64,000 nt of DNA from Puccinia triticina (Eukaryota > Basidiomycota > Pucciniomycetes > Pucciniales > Pucciniaceae), in the NCBI RefSeq assembly GCF_026914185.1, contig NC_070560.1:93501-157500 (forward strand), written 5' to 3'. Below, one piece after another: positions 33,488 through 45,596 of the stretch. The notes beneath the pieces are model-generated. The model was not told the DNA's origin. It ran no database searches and saw only the letters and a program-made list of their open reading frames with translations. The translations under genes were made by a program, and so were the position numbers. Position 1 is the stretch's first letter, and each line of letters begins with the position of its first letter.

Positions 33488-35975
33488 TCAGTAGCAAAAT
33501 AAAAACAAACCAAAAAGTTCTCGATTGCGGCCAGATGGACCAGGGACAATGTTCTCAGTTTCGCTGTTGCTTGCAGAAAGAGTGACTGAGGGCTTGATTT
33601 CCAGCATGGGAGTGGGGCAGTTTTGACCTCGATATTGTTGGTAGATTTCTTCAAAAGGATCTAATTAGATTGCCTCATGTCAGTAAGTTTGTCAATTTTT
33701 TTCGATGTGTTGACTGGTCATCAAGCTTACCACTTTTGAAACAACACTGGTATTCAGGCTCCGGCGATTGGAACAGCCACGGCAAATTCCTGACTGACCC
33801 GATTTCACCGTTTTTGTTCGGGACTTGGTCCTCAAGTGGTAGAGCCTGAACTTTGAATTCATTTTTCCGATCGTCCACTTTGGGAGGACTGGGGGTGTCA
33901 GCCAATTCATCCTCTTCGTCGGGATCTGATGAAGATGCGGTCGGCATCTGAATAGGGCTTCTCGGCTGGGGTGAGGGTGGAGTCAGAAGGCCGGCAATGA
34001 AGAGTTTTTCGAGCCAAGCGTCTTCATCTAAATCTTCAAGCGGTGCGCACTGAGCCGGATCTTTTTTGGGACTCTTGGCTACATGATATTTATCAGCATG
34101 GCTTAGGATTCCTTTCTCGGTAATACTTGAAGATTTTTGCGAACTCACGTGAATTTAGTATATTCTGATTTAAGGTATCCATGACCTCCATCACTGTCAT
34201 ATTCACCGTTTCTTCCGATTGAACAACAAGCCGTGAGAAAAGTTCTTCCTGCTCTTTTATCTCGCAACGAAGAAAGGAATCTAAAGCGTTGTTTTTGGAT
34301 GTGTCTGGAACAGCTCCTTGCGCGGGGTTATTATTCTTGTAATCGGATGAGGTTTTCTCTACGAATGGGAGTAAAGGTGGCCATTCGGACATCTTTTTTT
34401 CCGCGAAAGTTTTCATCATGAGATCGTCCGGCTCAAACGTGATCAAGGCTGAGGACTCGGTTTCGGATAAAAAATCGACACCAATTGGGGAAACCAGGCG
34501 CACTTTCTTGTTCACTGGTCCTTCAGCGCTTTTTTGAATGACAGCTGCGCTGGCTGAATGTTTGGTGCGCAATGTTCGAGGAATCTGGAGCTTTTTAGTC
34601 TTCTTTGGCTTTCGAGGCCCAGGCCCGTCACGTGGTTGGACACTGGCTGATTGTGAATGGCGATGTTTCCTCGAACTCGTCTCACTGTCCGAATGGTTGA
34701 TAACCGCCGAAGCAACTGCATCTCCGTGGGCGCCATGTTGATCAAGAACTGCGTCGGCTTTTCGGGTTGTGCGCAATGGTTGATGAGCGGGTTGAACGTT
34801 TTTGGCCTTCTTTGGTTTTCGAGAGCCGTCACATGGATGAACACCGGCTGATTGTGAATGGCAACGCTTCCTTGAAGTCGTTTCACTGTCTGAACTGTTT
34901 ATAACCACCGATCGGCTAGATGTTTTTGGGTCTGTTTCAAAAGCAGAAATATGCGTTCAGCCGTACAATTCATCAAAGCTTTCATGTGAAAACAATGTAA
35001 AAAAACACATCAGCACCTGTTAAATTTTGCTTTTGCGCAATCTGTTGACCGCTTTTCGATTTCACCCGTTTATCTTTACCTTTTGCGACCAAACCAACGT
35101 CCGTTGAACTCGCGCTCTCGCTGACATCATCATCAGATGCAATCGCCGACAGTTCGCTACTGAGGCACGGTTCCTCATCGGTCTTCTCAATAGTTTCTGG
35201 TTTACTTCCTTCGCCTACGGGTTTGGATTGCCCAGAGGAGGGATGATCTAGTTTAGCCTGAGTCGATCCTTTTTGGCCAGAGATAGACGACATTGTTAAG
35301 AAGCCCGAAGATAATATAAATATAAGTGTGGCCAAAGATTGAAATCACTTACCGGAACCGGAAGGACCGTCCCATGGTCCTTGAGATGATTCTTTCCGGC
35401 CAGCGGCTGGCATAGAAGCCCGGGGAGAAAAACATGAGGCAATAATTTAGACGTCTGGGCCGGCCGCTGCAGATAGTATTCAAATTACTCACCGTTACGG
35501 TTACGAGAGGGGTATGGTCTTTGGGAGGTTTCTTTCTGGCCAGCGGCTGACAAACAACATTGTTCATGAGAAGCCCGGAGAAAAATCAAATGTCCGCTAC
35601 AGCTTATCAAGAAAGATTGAAATCACTCACCGGCGGGCCCTCCGGTGGGGCGGTTGCGTGGTCCTTGCGCTGATTCTTTCCGGCCAGCGGCTGACGTAGC
35701 ATGGGAAGCCAAGACTAAATTCAATGGTAACAGAATCAATCAGAGTCAATCTTTTCCGGGCATCACCGCGAGATCAAGGATTTAAAACACTCACTGGGAT
35801 CACTGAATTTTGCGGCTAAGGCTTGTAGCACGGCTACAGGTGTATCAACATTGGTGTCCACCAGTTCAATCGGCGCGGCCCTGAACCGCAAAAATTCGAG
35901 CAACTGAACAGGAGATACTTTAGGGTCGAAGGGATTAAATTTCTCGGATTGCTTCTTGGTGGCGGCTCGTGGCAT
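33488..35975 (-). CDS. CACTA gene A: 634-aa disordered protein with duplicated exons and repeats
   Basis: Eight exons join, all introns phase 1: 35975-35795, 35690-35631, 35546-35493, 35406-35353, 35268-35017, 34931-34149, 34078-33731 and 33660-33488. Exons 2, 3 and 4 are duplicated mini-exons of 54-60 nt, each starting AAGRKES or AAGQKET and each preceded by similar intron text. A fourth relic at the exon 5 border has lost its cag acceptor. Exon 6 carries a 45-50-residue tandem duplication (SSDSETTSRKRCHSQSAG / HSDSETSSRKHRHSQSAS) with KPKKAK/KPKKTK basic patches, suggesting a nuclear protein. I do not recognise the family. It is transcribed outward toward the left TIR. The exon 4/5 junction is the weakest. 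Confidence 0.7.
35300..35700 (-). repeat. Tandem mini-exon/intron units in gene A
   Basis: Units of about 140-145 bp, each holding a ccgctggccggaaagaatc-type exon start, a gtgagtgatttcaatcttt-type donor side and a gggcttct motif, repeat three to four times. Confidence 0.8.
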
Positions 35976-35984
35976 GATTATCAC

Positions 35985-37349
35985 AAAAATAATTTCACTA
36001 CTAACTATTCAGAATTCAAAAATTGTTGAATTAGATATCGGTCTGGATTTGAATTTGTTGAGCTTTAATGGAACACCTCGGACAGATAACTTGCTTGACA
36101 TACATACATACTGTTCCCCATAGTAAAACGATTCCGGCCCGTTGGCCCTTTCTGATCTGCAAGGCACCGGATGAATCTCTGCACCCTTTCTTCACTCCAA
36201 AGCTTTACTGTTTGCCTTTGAAGAGATGTGAATCAAATTTCCAACGATTTGTATGTTGCATTTCAATAGACTGCACGTACCATGTATTGCCTGCACTTCC
36301 CTCAAGAACCTCGCCGCTCCGAGCTCTCCAGCTGTGTAAATACATATCTATTTTGATGTATGTATTTGGAAGACATCACATTTCCTTTACGATAAACTGT
36401 GACAATCATTCGAAATTTAAAGACAGTTTGAACATCCATTCAAGATTTGAGCATTGTTCACCAGTGACACTTTTGCTTATATATTTATGTAAATGGATAA
36501 ACAGCCATGTATTTTGTCGACCTAGGCTTAACTACGAAACTACTTCGTCTTTTGTCAGCTAAATGCTCATCTAGCTGTCAGCCTGTATCTTATCAAAGGG
36601 GTCATGTGTGCAACACACCCATCCTCATTTTTTCGATTTGCCAAAGGAAAATCATGGTGTCAATTAGTGGCCACGGGGGCGATTGAATTTGAGGTCACAG
36701 AGTCTTTCTGCGCCAGAAAAGCAAGCTGCATCTATTTATTTAATTAAATATCGCTTTTCCAGCCCGATGCAAGAATAACCTTGGCATTCCCCGCAAACAA
36801 GTCGCCTCCGTCCAACCCGATGATGCGCCTCGCATCCTCGTAGTCTATACAGCCCTGATATAGTTTTTGATTCTGAGTTAGTATTTCCCTTTGCCACCGT
36901 CTCTCACCGTTTTCGCGAGCTGGCCCTGCGTATCAAAACGGAAAGCCCTACGCAAACGCCATCTTCGCCGGCTCTAGTTGCCCTCGTCTCCGGCTCTACC
37001 AACACGCAGCCTTTGTCAGCTCAGCTCCAGTGAGTTTTTTTAACGTCCTATTTTTGTTTTGGCTTCTTAAAGGGCTACCTTATTGACCATATTTGACATT
37101 GTTATCCTCCTCCACGTGGTCTTCGCCTTCGTCGCCGTCGCCGCCAGCCCTTCTTCCTCGCCGTCTTCACCAGCCCTCACTCCTCGCCTCCGGCACCAGC
37201 TCTCTTACACGCCGCCGTCGCCAGCTTAAGTTGTGGATAACTCTCTCCGGTATTTTTTTACTTGCTATCTCTATGTTGAAATCGCAGAACGAAAGTGGAT
37301 GATTTACTAACCCATGAACTGTCTTTGCCAGAGAAATTCAATCCACAAT
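35985..37349. other. CACTA internal non-coding region between genes A and B
   Basis: This is a divergent intergenic stretch, probably holding promoters for both genes. A pyrimidine-rich tract of cttcgcc/gccgtcgcc words lies at 37110-37210. A GT-AG 5' UTR intron may end at about 37332 (tttgccag). No supported gene was seen. Confidence 0.45.
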
Positions 37350-38390
37350 ATGGCCAAGAAGAACAAGCCTCAACGCGTCAGTGTCACGCGCCCCGGCACG
37401 AAATCCAGACGTTCCCAAATGAATTCTCATGATAAAGACGGTGCACCTCCCTCGCCCCCGCCCACCAACCCTGAGACCGTACCACCTTCGGGACATGACG
37501 ATATTGAGGAAGAGGATGACGACGAGGATACAGATGATACCAACCAAGACTCGGACATGCCCCTACGCCAAGACACTCAGGGTGCCGTAACAGCCCTGTC
37601 CCCACCCAAACCTACTTTCGATCCGCGTATTAAAGCTGTCCCCGAGAAACTTCAGTTTTATCTTCAGCCCAACGCGAATTTAGAAAAAAAACCTAGTACG
37701 ATGGCTACCTTACTTGCGATGATACAACATTTCTTCCCTTCGTATAAACCCCCGAGTCGCCACTCAAAAGCATTCTTGATCCGTGCCTATACTGAAAAAG
37801 TGGTCCCCATCATTTTGGTATACATCAATTCAATTACCGCGGAGAAGGAAGAAAGTGGAGACGTCGAGATGGCAGGCCCAGAAAATCTCAATCTACTACC
37901 TCTAACGGGACTCAATCCATACAACTCGAATATCACGATAGACATAATCCTCGATTTAATAACTAAACAATACGGATCAAAGCTTCAAATCCCGGACAAA
38001 GTGAACAAAGCGTCTGCGATTGGCTTCTATCACAAGTATCTCTGTCCCGCTCCCATCGGCGGTTACCCTGCGCCCTTCACAACCTATCCCCATCCTGTTC
38101 CAATGCCGTACCACAAATTGCTCAATCGCGGTGAACTACGATACAGCCTTCAATGGCATTGTCCGAACGTCTTCGTGCCTATCAACCCTGCCAAGACGTC
38201 CCTCGAAGGAGTTTATGCGCAATTCGTGCTTGATGACATTGCAGATGTCCCTGTTTGTGAAGGGGTTGATTATTTTATTAACAACCGACCGCAAAGCTCC
38301 ACCCAACCACAAAGTTCCACCCAACCGCAAAGTTCCACCCAACCGCAAAGCTCCACCCAATCACCAAGTTCAACCCAAACACCAAGTTAG
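37350..38390 (+). CDS. CACTA gene B: 346-aa protein of unknown function with QPQSST repeats
   Basis: This is a single open exon. The start was placed at 37350 (MAKKNKPQR) because it follows a probable 5' UTR intron acceptor. The N-terminus is basic, then Pro-rich, then very acidic (EEEDDDEDTDD). Residues of about 100-310 look folded, with PEKLQFYLQPN, HSKAFLIRAYTEKVVPII and YHKYLCPAPIGGYP. The C-terminus has four to five copies of QPQSST, encoded by an 18-bp tandem repeat. I recognise no domain. It lies about 450 bp upstream of the transposase and in the same orientation. It may be a transposase partner of the TNP1 kind (inference from position only). Confidence 0.72.
   Translation: MAKKNKPQRVSVTRPGTKSRRSQMNSHDKDGAPPSPPPTNPETVPPSGHDDIEEEDDDEDTDDTNQDSDMPLRQDTQGAVTALSPPKPTFDPRIKAVPEKLQFYLQPNANLEKKPSTMATLLAMIQHFFPSYKPPSRHSKAFLIRAYTEKVVPIILVYINSITAEKEESGDVEMAGPENLNLLPLTGLNPYNSNITIDIILDLITKQYGSKLQIPDKVNKASAIGFYHKYLCPAPIGGYPAPFTTYPHPVPMPYHKLLNRGELRYSLQWHCPNVFVPINPAKTSLEGVYAQFVLDDIADVPVCEGVDYFINNRPQSSTQPQSSTQPQSSTQPQSSTQSPSSTQTPS
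38291..38385 (+). repeat. 18-bp coding tandem repeat (QPQSST)
   Basis: Units of caaagttccacccaaccg recur about five times with silent and drifting changes. Degenerate copies run on past the stop codon to about 38460. Confidence 0.85.
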
Positions 38391-38844
38391 CTCCACCCGA
38401 TCTGCAAAGCGCCACCCAATCTGCAACGCTCAACCCTATCTGCATAAGCCACCCGATCGCCAAGTCACCTGCGTCCTATCTGGACTGCTCGTTACCAATC
38501 AGTTGGTAATTACAAAACGAGTTTTCCTTTTCTCTTTTTGTTTCACATCTCTCAAAAGAGTATATACTTTGTACATAATTAAGGGCCTCGTATTTGTTAC
38601 TTGCTGGCATTCCAGCGACACAGTTGAAAAGAGCGTTGATGGATTCTTTGTATATGTCTTTGTGTATGTATGTAGATTTGGAAGTTTTTGGAATATTTAC
38701 AATAACGATACATATGCTGTGGATGACCCAGGAAGGCAACCGTACAAACCGTACCTATGCAGTACACTGAGAATCATCTCACTCGTCCCACCCGCTCTTA
38801 AATGGAACTGAAGCGTCTCTGATCAGACAATCCTCTTGTTGAAC

Positions 38845-41800
38845 ATGCCGCCACGTCAACGCCGACCCCCCAACACTTATGTATTGTGCACTTGTGTTAG
38901 TCGTAAATGCGGAGAAAAAACTTACTGGTACGAGGGAGCTTGGCAACCTGGAGACCTTGTTGTTTCGTCAACAGCGCGACGTCATCAACTTGAAGATCAG
39001 GCGGCGAGTGAGGCACTGTCCTCAGTTACTAACCCCGAAAGTATGTTTTGTTTGCAATTCATGATGTTAATTGTCCGTTGCGGTACCAACTAACAACAAT
39101 GTTTTTGAACAGGTTCACCTGTCGACGAGGTTAATTCATTCGAAGACCGCGTCAATCAAGAGCGGGGTTATGGACGCATCGCTGTTTCGTCAACAGCGCG
39201 TCGTCATCAACTGGATGATCAGGCGGCGAGAGAGGCACTTTCCTCAGTTAATAACCCCGAAAGCACGTTTTATTTGTGATTCATCATTTTAATCCATTGC
39301 GGTTAGGACTAACACCACGGTTTTTGATCAGGTTCCCCCGTTATTGAGGATAATTCATTCGCAGACCGCGTCAATCAAGAGCCGGATGAGGCCCTGGCTT
39401 CCGTGACACAAGCTTTGACATTGAATCGGATGGTTCCCGTTCCCGTTGAGCCTTCACAAGCAGTTTATAATTCAGGTGAGTGCCTTCTTCTGATCCCATC
39501 ATCTTTTTTTCGTCAAACCAATTGCTGATTGTTGAATCAAAACAGCACAATGGTTGATCCCTACGTTTGAATCAACACCGCCAGCTTTCACCTATGCAGC
39601 GTTAATTGCCACCATGTTTGCGATCCTCCGACCAAACTCAAACCACACCTGTGCTTGGCTCTTGAGAAGGCAGCGCGATCTCATTGAACTCACCCTAACG
39701 CACCAACTCAAGACCAGTTTGTCGCATCGTCCACTGAAATTTACCGAAAGGAATGATCTTGACAAACTGCCCCGCGATGTTCGAAGTACAGTCAAACGAC
39801 TCAAGCTTGACCCTAAAATCTTCCTGCTGAACTGTTGTTTGAGGTGCTTTGCTACGTATCCAACTGACCGAACCCCTGAACATTGCTTCCATAAGGCGGA
39901 TAACCTCGTAGAAAAAAAGGTGGCATCCGATGATGACCAACCTGAGCAATCTGACGACTCCAATAGTGACCAGGGGTCCGTCGATCCCGGGGTTTGCGGC
40001 CAGCCACTCTTCAAATATCGTGGCGCAGTAAAGAAACCAGTACGACAGTTTGTCTATCAGTCTCTTCACGCCTGGATTGCACGCTTCCTGAATCGGCCTG
40101 GGATCGAAGATGCCCTTGATAAGTCACTAACTCCACTCGCTGAAGCTTCTAACTCGACGGACGTCCCGGATAGGGTTTCAGACATTCACGGTTCATCAAT
40201 ATGGCGAGAATTTGAAGGCCCTGATGGGAAACCGTTCACTAGTCAGACTGGTAACCTGGTCTTTGGCCTGTTTATTGACGCCATTAACCCTTACGGCAAC
40301 AAGAGCGCCGGAAAATCCGCCTCAATCACGTTTATGGTTCTTGTTTGCCTGTCACTTCCTTACCAGATGCGTTATCAACCGGAAAATATCTTTTTGGTAG
40401 GGATTGCTCCAGGGCCCAAAGAACCAAGCTTGACGCAAACCAACTGGATACTTAATCCAATAGTCCGACAACTTCAAAATTTGTGGTCATCTGGTCTCTC
40501 ATTGTCGTCCACACATCGGTATCCACAAGGACGACACATATATGCGGCGCTGGTACCGTGCTTTGCAGATCTTCCCGCCTTGCGTCGCGCTCTGGGTCTG
40601 GCAAGCCACAGCGCAAATAAATTCATGTGTTCTTTTTGTGAAATATCAAAGACTTTAATAAACAACTTGATCATGGACTCTTGGAAACCTCGATCTTCAG
40701 CTCATCACATCAAATGGGCCCATGCCTACCGCGACGCTAGTACACCTGAAGATCGGAAAAAAATCTTTAAAAAACACGGAATCCGCTACTCGGTTTTGAC
40801 CGAATTACCATACTGGAAGCCCACCGAGTACCAAACAGTCGATGCAATGCATAATCTCCTTCTTGGCTTATTTCAATGGCACTGTAAGCGCTTTTGGCGG
40901 ATGTCCGACAAGGAAGTCAATGAAAATTATGAATTTGGGCGGAGAGACATCCCAGCCACGGAAATAGCGGAGATGGACGAGGAGGCTCTCTCAGAATCCC
41001 GCGAATCCGAGACTTTCGACGAAGAGGACGAATATTCTAGCGAAGAAGACTCCGAGGACTCCGCTTCTAGCGACGAAGAATCCGCTTCTAACAACGAAGA
41101 ATCCGCTTCTAGCGAAGAAGATGCAGAAGATCACATTCATCCTCACGCTCCAGGGGCACACCAACCCAACTCCGCCCCTCCTGGGACATTCCGGCTTTGT
41201 GAACACAACTTCGGCAGCAATACAGCTTCTAGTGACTTTGACTGGGATGGAGACCCTTCGACTTTAGCTGTGTCGGGTGAATGGATAGCCGGATCCGAAG
41301 AAGACCACATATTTGATTCGGCCATGCTAAATATAATCAATTCTCTGCTTCCTCGAATACACTATCCGACCTGGATCAAGCGTGCAATTCCCGTGCTAGG
41401 CAAGGCGGCTAATGGGAAGCTAAAAGCCGATGAATGGCGTCATCTTTTCGTGATGCAGTTGCCGCTCATCATGATGAAAGTGTGGTACGGACGCAATCGT
41501 GTGCACATGTCACTTTTGCGAAATTTTGCGCATCTTGTTTCCGCGGTCAATCTTGCCTTGAAACGCTCAATGACACCTGCGCGCATCAAGCTCTTTTCAG
41601 AACACCTCAAAGAATATCTCAGTGGGTCGTTGGTTATATTTCCTTACGCCAAACTGGCGCCAAATCATCACATGGCGATGCATCTTCCAGAATGTCTTGC
41701 GCGATTTGGGCCTGTTCGGGCATGGTGGTCATTTCCTATGGAAAGACTGATGGGTGAGGTCTTACAATCCAGCCATAATAACCGCATTGGTAAGGCTAAA

Positions 41801-42593
41801 TCAATTGGACCTAACATTTGAAGAGTCCTTTTTGACGCTGATTCATCTCGGTCTTTTGAAAATAGGCCAGCTTGAAATCACGTTTTTGAAAGGTTTCTGC
41901 CGCGCAGGTAATTTGCGCGCCATGCTTGATACACCAGAATTGTTTCCCGAGTCCCTCCGTTCAAAGATCAATTCACTCAAAGATCTCGACAATCCCAAAG
42001 CGTACACTCCCAAGCATTCCGTTGATCCCATCCATGAACAAAAACTGAGCAGTCAAGACTCTCAAAAACTAGCCGATTACCTCAATGCCAAGTCACATAC
42101 TAGGAGTTGGGTCGTGGCCAGTGAGTGGATTCGCATGAGTGAGACCGACAAAAAACGCACCGCCACTTTAACTTCTCGATGTCAGATTCATCAGCATTTC
42201 TTCCACAAGAACGTCACTTTTTCTACGTGGGAGGCCAATCCAAACAACAGCATCATTGCTGTGGATCCTAAATATCCAAAACTTCTTCACTTTGCGCGTA
42301 TTCAAACTATTTTCACACATGTCAGAACAAGTACTAATAAAGAGCAAATCTCTGAGACATGGGTAAAGATCAAGCCATTACCACCTTTACCCCCGTCAAT
42401 TGATGACATTTTTTCTCAGCTCCAACAACCTCAAATTCAACTTTATCTCCGTCTCCCAATAAAAGATGACGAGTTCATCATTAACATTAACGATGTTGTC
42501 TCACATTGTGCTTGGATTGAATATGCAGCGGGCGAGCTTGTTCCTAGTATAAACATTCCAACGACTGCACTAGTCTCACTTGATCGCGAGTAG
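38845..42593 (+). CDS. CACTA transposase (tnp2-like / Plavaka-type), 1,153 aa
   Basis: Exons 38845-39040, 39113-39262, 39332-39475, 39546-41789 and 41866-42593 join in phase 1. The N-terminus has a small Cys motif (CTCVSRKCGEKTYW). Exon 2 repeats the end of exon 1 (VSSTARRHQLEDQAA / VSSTARRHQLDDQAA, then SSVTNPES / SSVNNPES). Its donor is gcacgt, a GC donor where exon 1 has gtatgt. The catalytic core in exon 4 has GLFIDAINPYG (D about 408), VPCFADLPALRRALG (D about 505), a SHSANKFMCSFC zinc-like pair and TVDAMHNLLLGLFQWHCKRFW (D about 596), as in tnp2 transposases. A highly acidic E/D/S insert follows. The late block NHHMAMHLPE, RAWWSFPMERLMG fits the C-terminal region of this family. No stop was found, so this gene appears intact. 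Confidence 0.9.
38940..39310 (+). repeat. Tandem exon-intron duplication in the transposase gene
   Basis: Text from tttcgtcaacagcgcgacgt through the intron (ggta/ggtt-agga-ctaacaccac) to tttttga[ac/tc]agg occurs twice, giving duplicated exons 1-end/2 and duplicated introns 1/2. The second donor has changed from gt to gc. Confidence 0.85.
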
Positions 42594-42803
42594 ACATTTG
42601 TTTTTTCTTTCCATCATCAAAAATTGACTGCTATTTACAAACGGGTTTTTTATCTTTTTTGGCGCGTAGTTTGTCGTGTATCATCCTTTATATAACTGAT
42701 TATGTACAGAACAACAATAAAATAATCACAAGTTCCAAAAAATGAAAGACCTCTTGAGACAAGCCACATAAACAGCCAAAAAAAGCAAAGCGCCCACAAA
42801 TCC

Positions 42804-44374
42804 TTACTCAAGTTTCGGTCGTTTCCCACCGTGGGTTTCAATGCCTTGATCCGTTACACTCCTTTTTCTGGTCTCGCTGATGATTTCTCCTTCCGATGCC
42901 ACTTCCATTTCGTCAGCTCTGCCTGACCCAGATGGAGATCTCATGGGCTCGTCGGGCCGGGGACCTAATTTGCACAAACAATCGAAATCAGCTATGTAAC
43001 AGCCCACTTTTATCAAGTTGGAAAGATACACTGATAGATTCAAAAAGATCTTACCCTTGGTGAATGGCACGTCTCTTACCAGGTCCTCGAATGGGAAAGG
43101 AGCCAATCTGGGACCTACCACCCTTGCAGCTTCAAGACCAACTCGAAGGACTTCTCCAGTCAAATTACACGCCCCTGCTGGTCCATGGCCGACATGAGCT
43201 GCACTTCCATTCGAAATCGCCGCGGCCGCTGGTTCATAGATGACTTGAACCACACTCCCATCTGAATTGGACCCGGGGCCTTTACACAAACAATCAAGAA
43301 TCAGCCAGCTGCCCGCTTGTCTCAAGTTTAGACAAGCATAGAAAGATTAAAAATCAACTTACACTCGGTGACCGGCACATCTCTCCCCACGTCGTCCAAT
43401 GGCCAAGGTGCAAATCTACGACCTACTGCCCATGCTGCCCCATGACCGACTCGAAGTACTTGCCCAGTCAAATTACCCGTCCCTGCGCGGGCATGGCCGG
43501 CATGCACCACATTTCCATTCGAATTCGCCGCGGCCGCTGGTTCATCGTTGACTTGAACCACACTGCCATTTAAATCTGCCGCATTTCCAGATGCCGGGCC
43601 GACTTGAACCGCACTATCATTAGGATCCGCCGCTTCCCTGATTTCTGGGCCGACTTGGACCACACCTTCATTCGGATGAGCCGCTGCTGGTGGTCCAGCC
43701 ACACCATTAATTCCACTAGAAACCATCGCCCCGCCGCCCGATATGTGGTTCCTCACGTATGCTTCAAGGTCGGCAATTCTTCTATGCAAGAGATTGGTTC
43801 GTTCTAACGAGCCAAAAAAATTGATCAGCAGGCGGATGACTCATCCATAACTTTCCGAGCAACTTACCTAGATTTTCAAGTGAAACCTCTAATTGCTTTA
43901 TCCGATATCTCAACGGGATTTTTTCCACCTTGGTAGCTATATATAAACCAAGCAAAAGAAATAGTAAGTATCAATATATGTTCGAATGAAAGCCATTGGA
44001 TGAAACTTGCCGAGTCTGACATGATTTCTTTCCAGTTCAGTTATGCGGCCTCCCAATCCCGGCAGGTCTTGGATGGCGAAGCCCTCGGGAAAACCAATGA
44101 CACTTTCAAGACGAGTTTCTATCAAATGTAAGCGTCGTGCCACTGGCAGGTTCTCATCTGGACATCACATTAGAAAGGCAAAAAAATCAACATCTTTCAA
44201 TATCTATACGGTGTGATCAAAATCTTCATACGACTTACTTGGGTTGATCATTGAGACAGGGGAAGGTTCACGACTAGAATCCGAGCCAAACTCCGAGCCA
44301 GGTACCCAGTCATCATCCCCCGGTTCGTTAGCAAGGCTGTAATGAGTGTGCGCGTTCGAGTTGGTGTCACTCAT
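42804..44374 (-). CDS. CACTA gene D: 392-aa protein with tandemly duplicated exons
   Basis: Six exons, all phase 1: 44374-44239, 44157-44011, 43936-43868, 43803-43363, 43279-43055 and 42964-42804. The donor after exon 2 is gcaagt, a GC-AG intron. The N-terminus is acidic and disordered. Exons 2-4 contain helical heptad text (LHLIETRLESVI, ITELERNHVRL, LRYRIKQLEVSLENL, RRIADLEAYV), probably a coiled coil. Exons 4 and 5 share a duplicated module (GSVVQVNDEPAAAANSNG / GSVVQVIYEPAAAAISNG through DVGRDVPVTE / DLVRDVPFTK). Exon 4 also has shorter VVQVGPE/AVQVGPA repeats. The C-terminal exon ends in a basic stretch (KRSVTDQG, GKRPKLE). The family is not recognised. It is convergent with the transposase gene. 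Confidence 0.72.
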
Positions 44375-45596
44375 TATCAACGATAACGACGAGCAAGTAT
44401 CAGATGGGGAGCAGCGAGCAACAGGCGAGGGTAAGGAGCAAGCAGAACAGACGAGGGTAAGCAGTACAAGCGGGGTCGAAATGGTGGGTGGACAGAATTG
44501 GTTGAAAAATCCTGTAAGTCGAATCATCGATCAGTGCAATAAATACGGATTTCTTGGTAAGAGAGTCTGAGACGCCTGATCAATGAAATGCCAACTTGCC
44601 TTTGTACCATCTTACTACATATGTACGCCAATTTTTTGAGCTTGTAGCGTTGTTGGGTAGGTGATCGGAATCCTTGAAGTGTTTGGCTGTAGACTCAAAG
44701 GTTAATTATCCAATTATAATTGGCTGTACATAAATCCTATTAGATATGCCTATGTAGTATGTATGTACAAGCGTTGGCCAGGTCAGAATCCCGATCTCTG
44801 CGTCCCAATCGCCCTTCTTGGGTTAAACTTACACCAGCTCGAGCCGCAACGACTTCAAGAGAGCCCCATTCAACCTACAAAGAGCGTTGGACAACTAATT
44901 ATAACGTATGTACGTCTACTTCTCCACGTGATCCTTCCTGAATTGACCTTGGCAGTTATTCTGCCACGTAAAGGCCGGCTGACACAGGTATTTTTGCTTC
45001 CATTGTCACAAGCCGCCGGCGCAACCACTGAAACAACTGGTATTCTAAATCCACTTACCGGCCTATCTAGAGGCCGACGGACAGCGGGAGCTATGATGGT
45101 ACAATGTCCAACACCGTGCAAGTACCTGCCACAGAAAAAACGGTAAAGAATGTTCCCCTTTCAAATATTGCCTGCCTTCAACCCGGCTGACTGACTCATA
45201 CACAGCTCTCCTCCCTATCAGAAAGCAGGGCCAGTTGCATCGGATTTACTGGTGTGGTCGTCGGTTTCCGTGTGACGTAGCAAAATCATTTGCCAATCTC
45301 TTTGTTCGCCTCACCACCTCTCATGACAGCTGCCCTTTCTTCTTCTCTTCATTGCGGAGATTATTGACATAGTACGTCGTCCCCTCCACCTCAATCTTAG
45401 TCTTGTTTACCACTTTGAATGATTCGAATTGATTGCGTTGATTGTCCTGATTCTCCTGCGTCGACTGATTCGACTTTCCCGCGTTGATTGATTTGAATTT
45501 CCTGCGTCAATTTATTTGACTTCGCTACATTTAACTTGACTACTTTGATTGATTCTACTAGAGTTTGTTGATTTATTCGACTTGCTAATAATTATT
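44375..45596. other. CACTA internal intergenic region (divergent promoters of D and E)
   Basis: No supported gene. From about 45410 to 45590 the degenerate word ttgattgattcga/ttgattcgact recurs many times just upstream of gene E, possibly promoter-proximal binding sites. The stretch at 44760-45150 has open frames on both strands, but none has splice or domain support. Confidence 0.45.
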
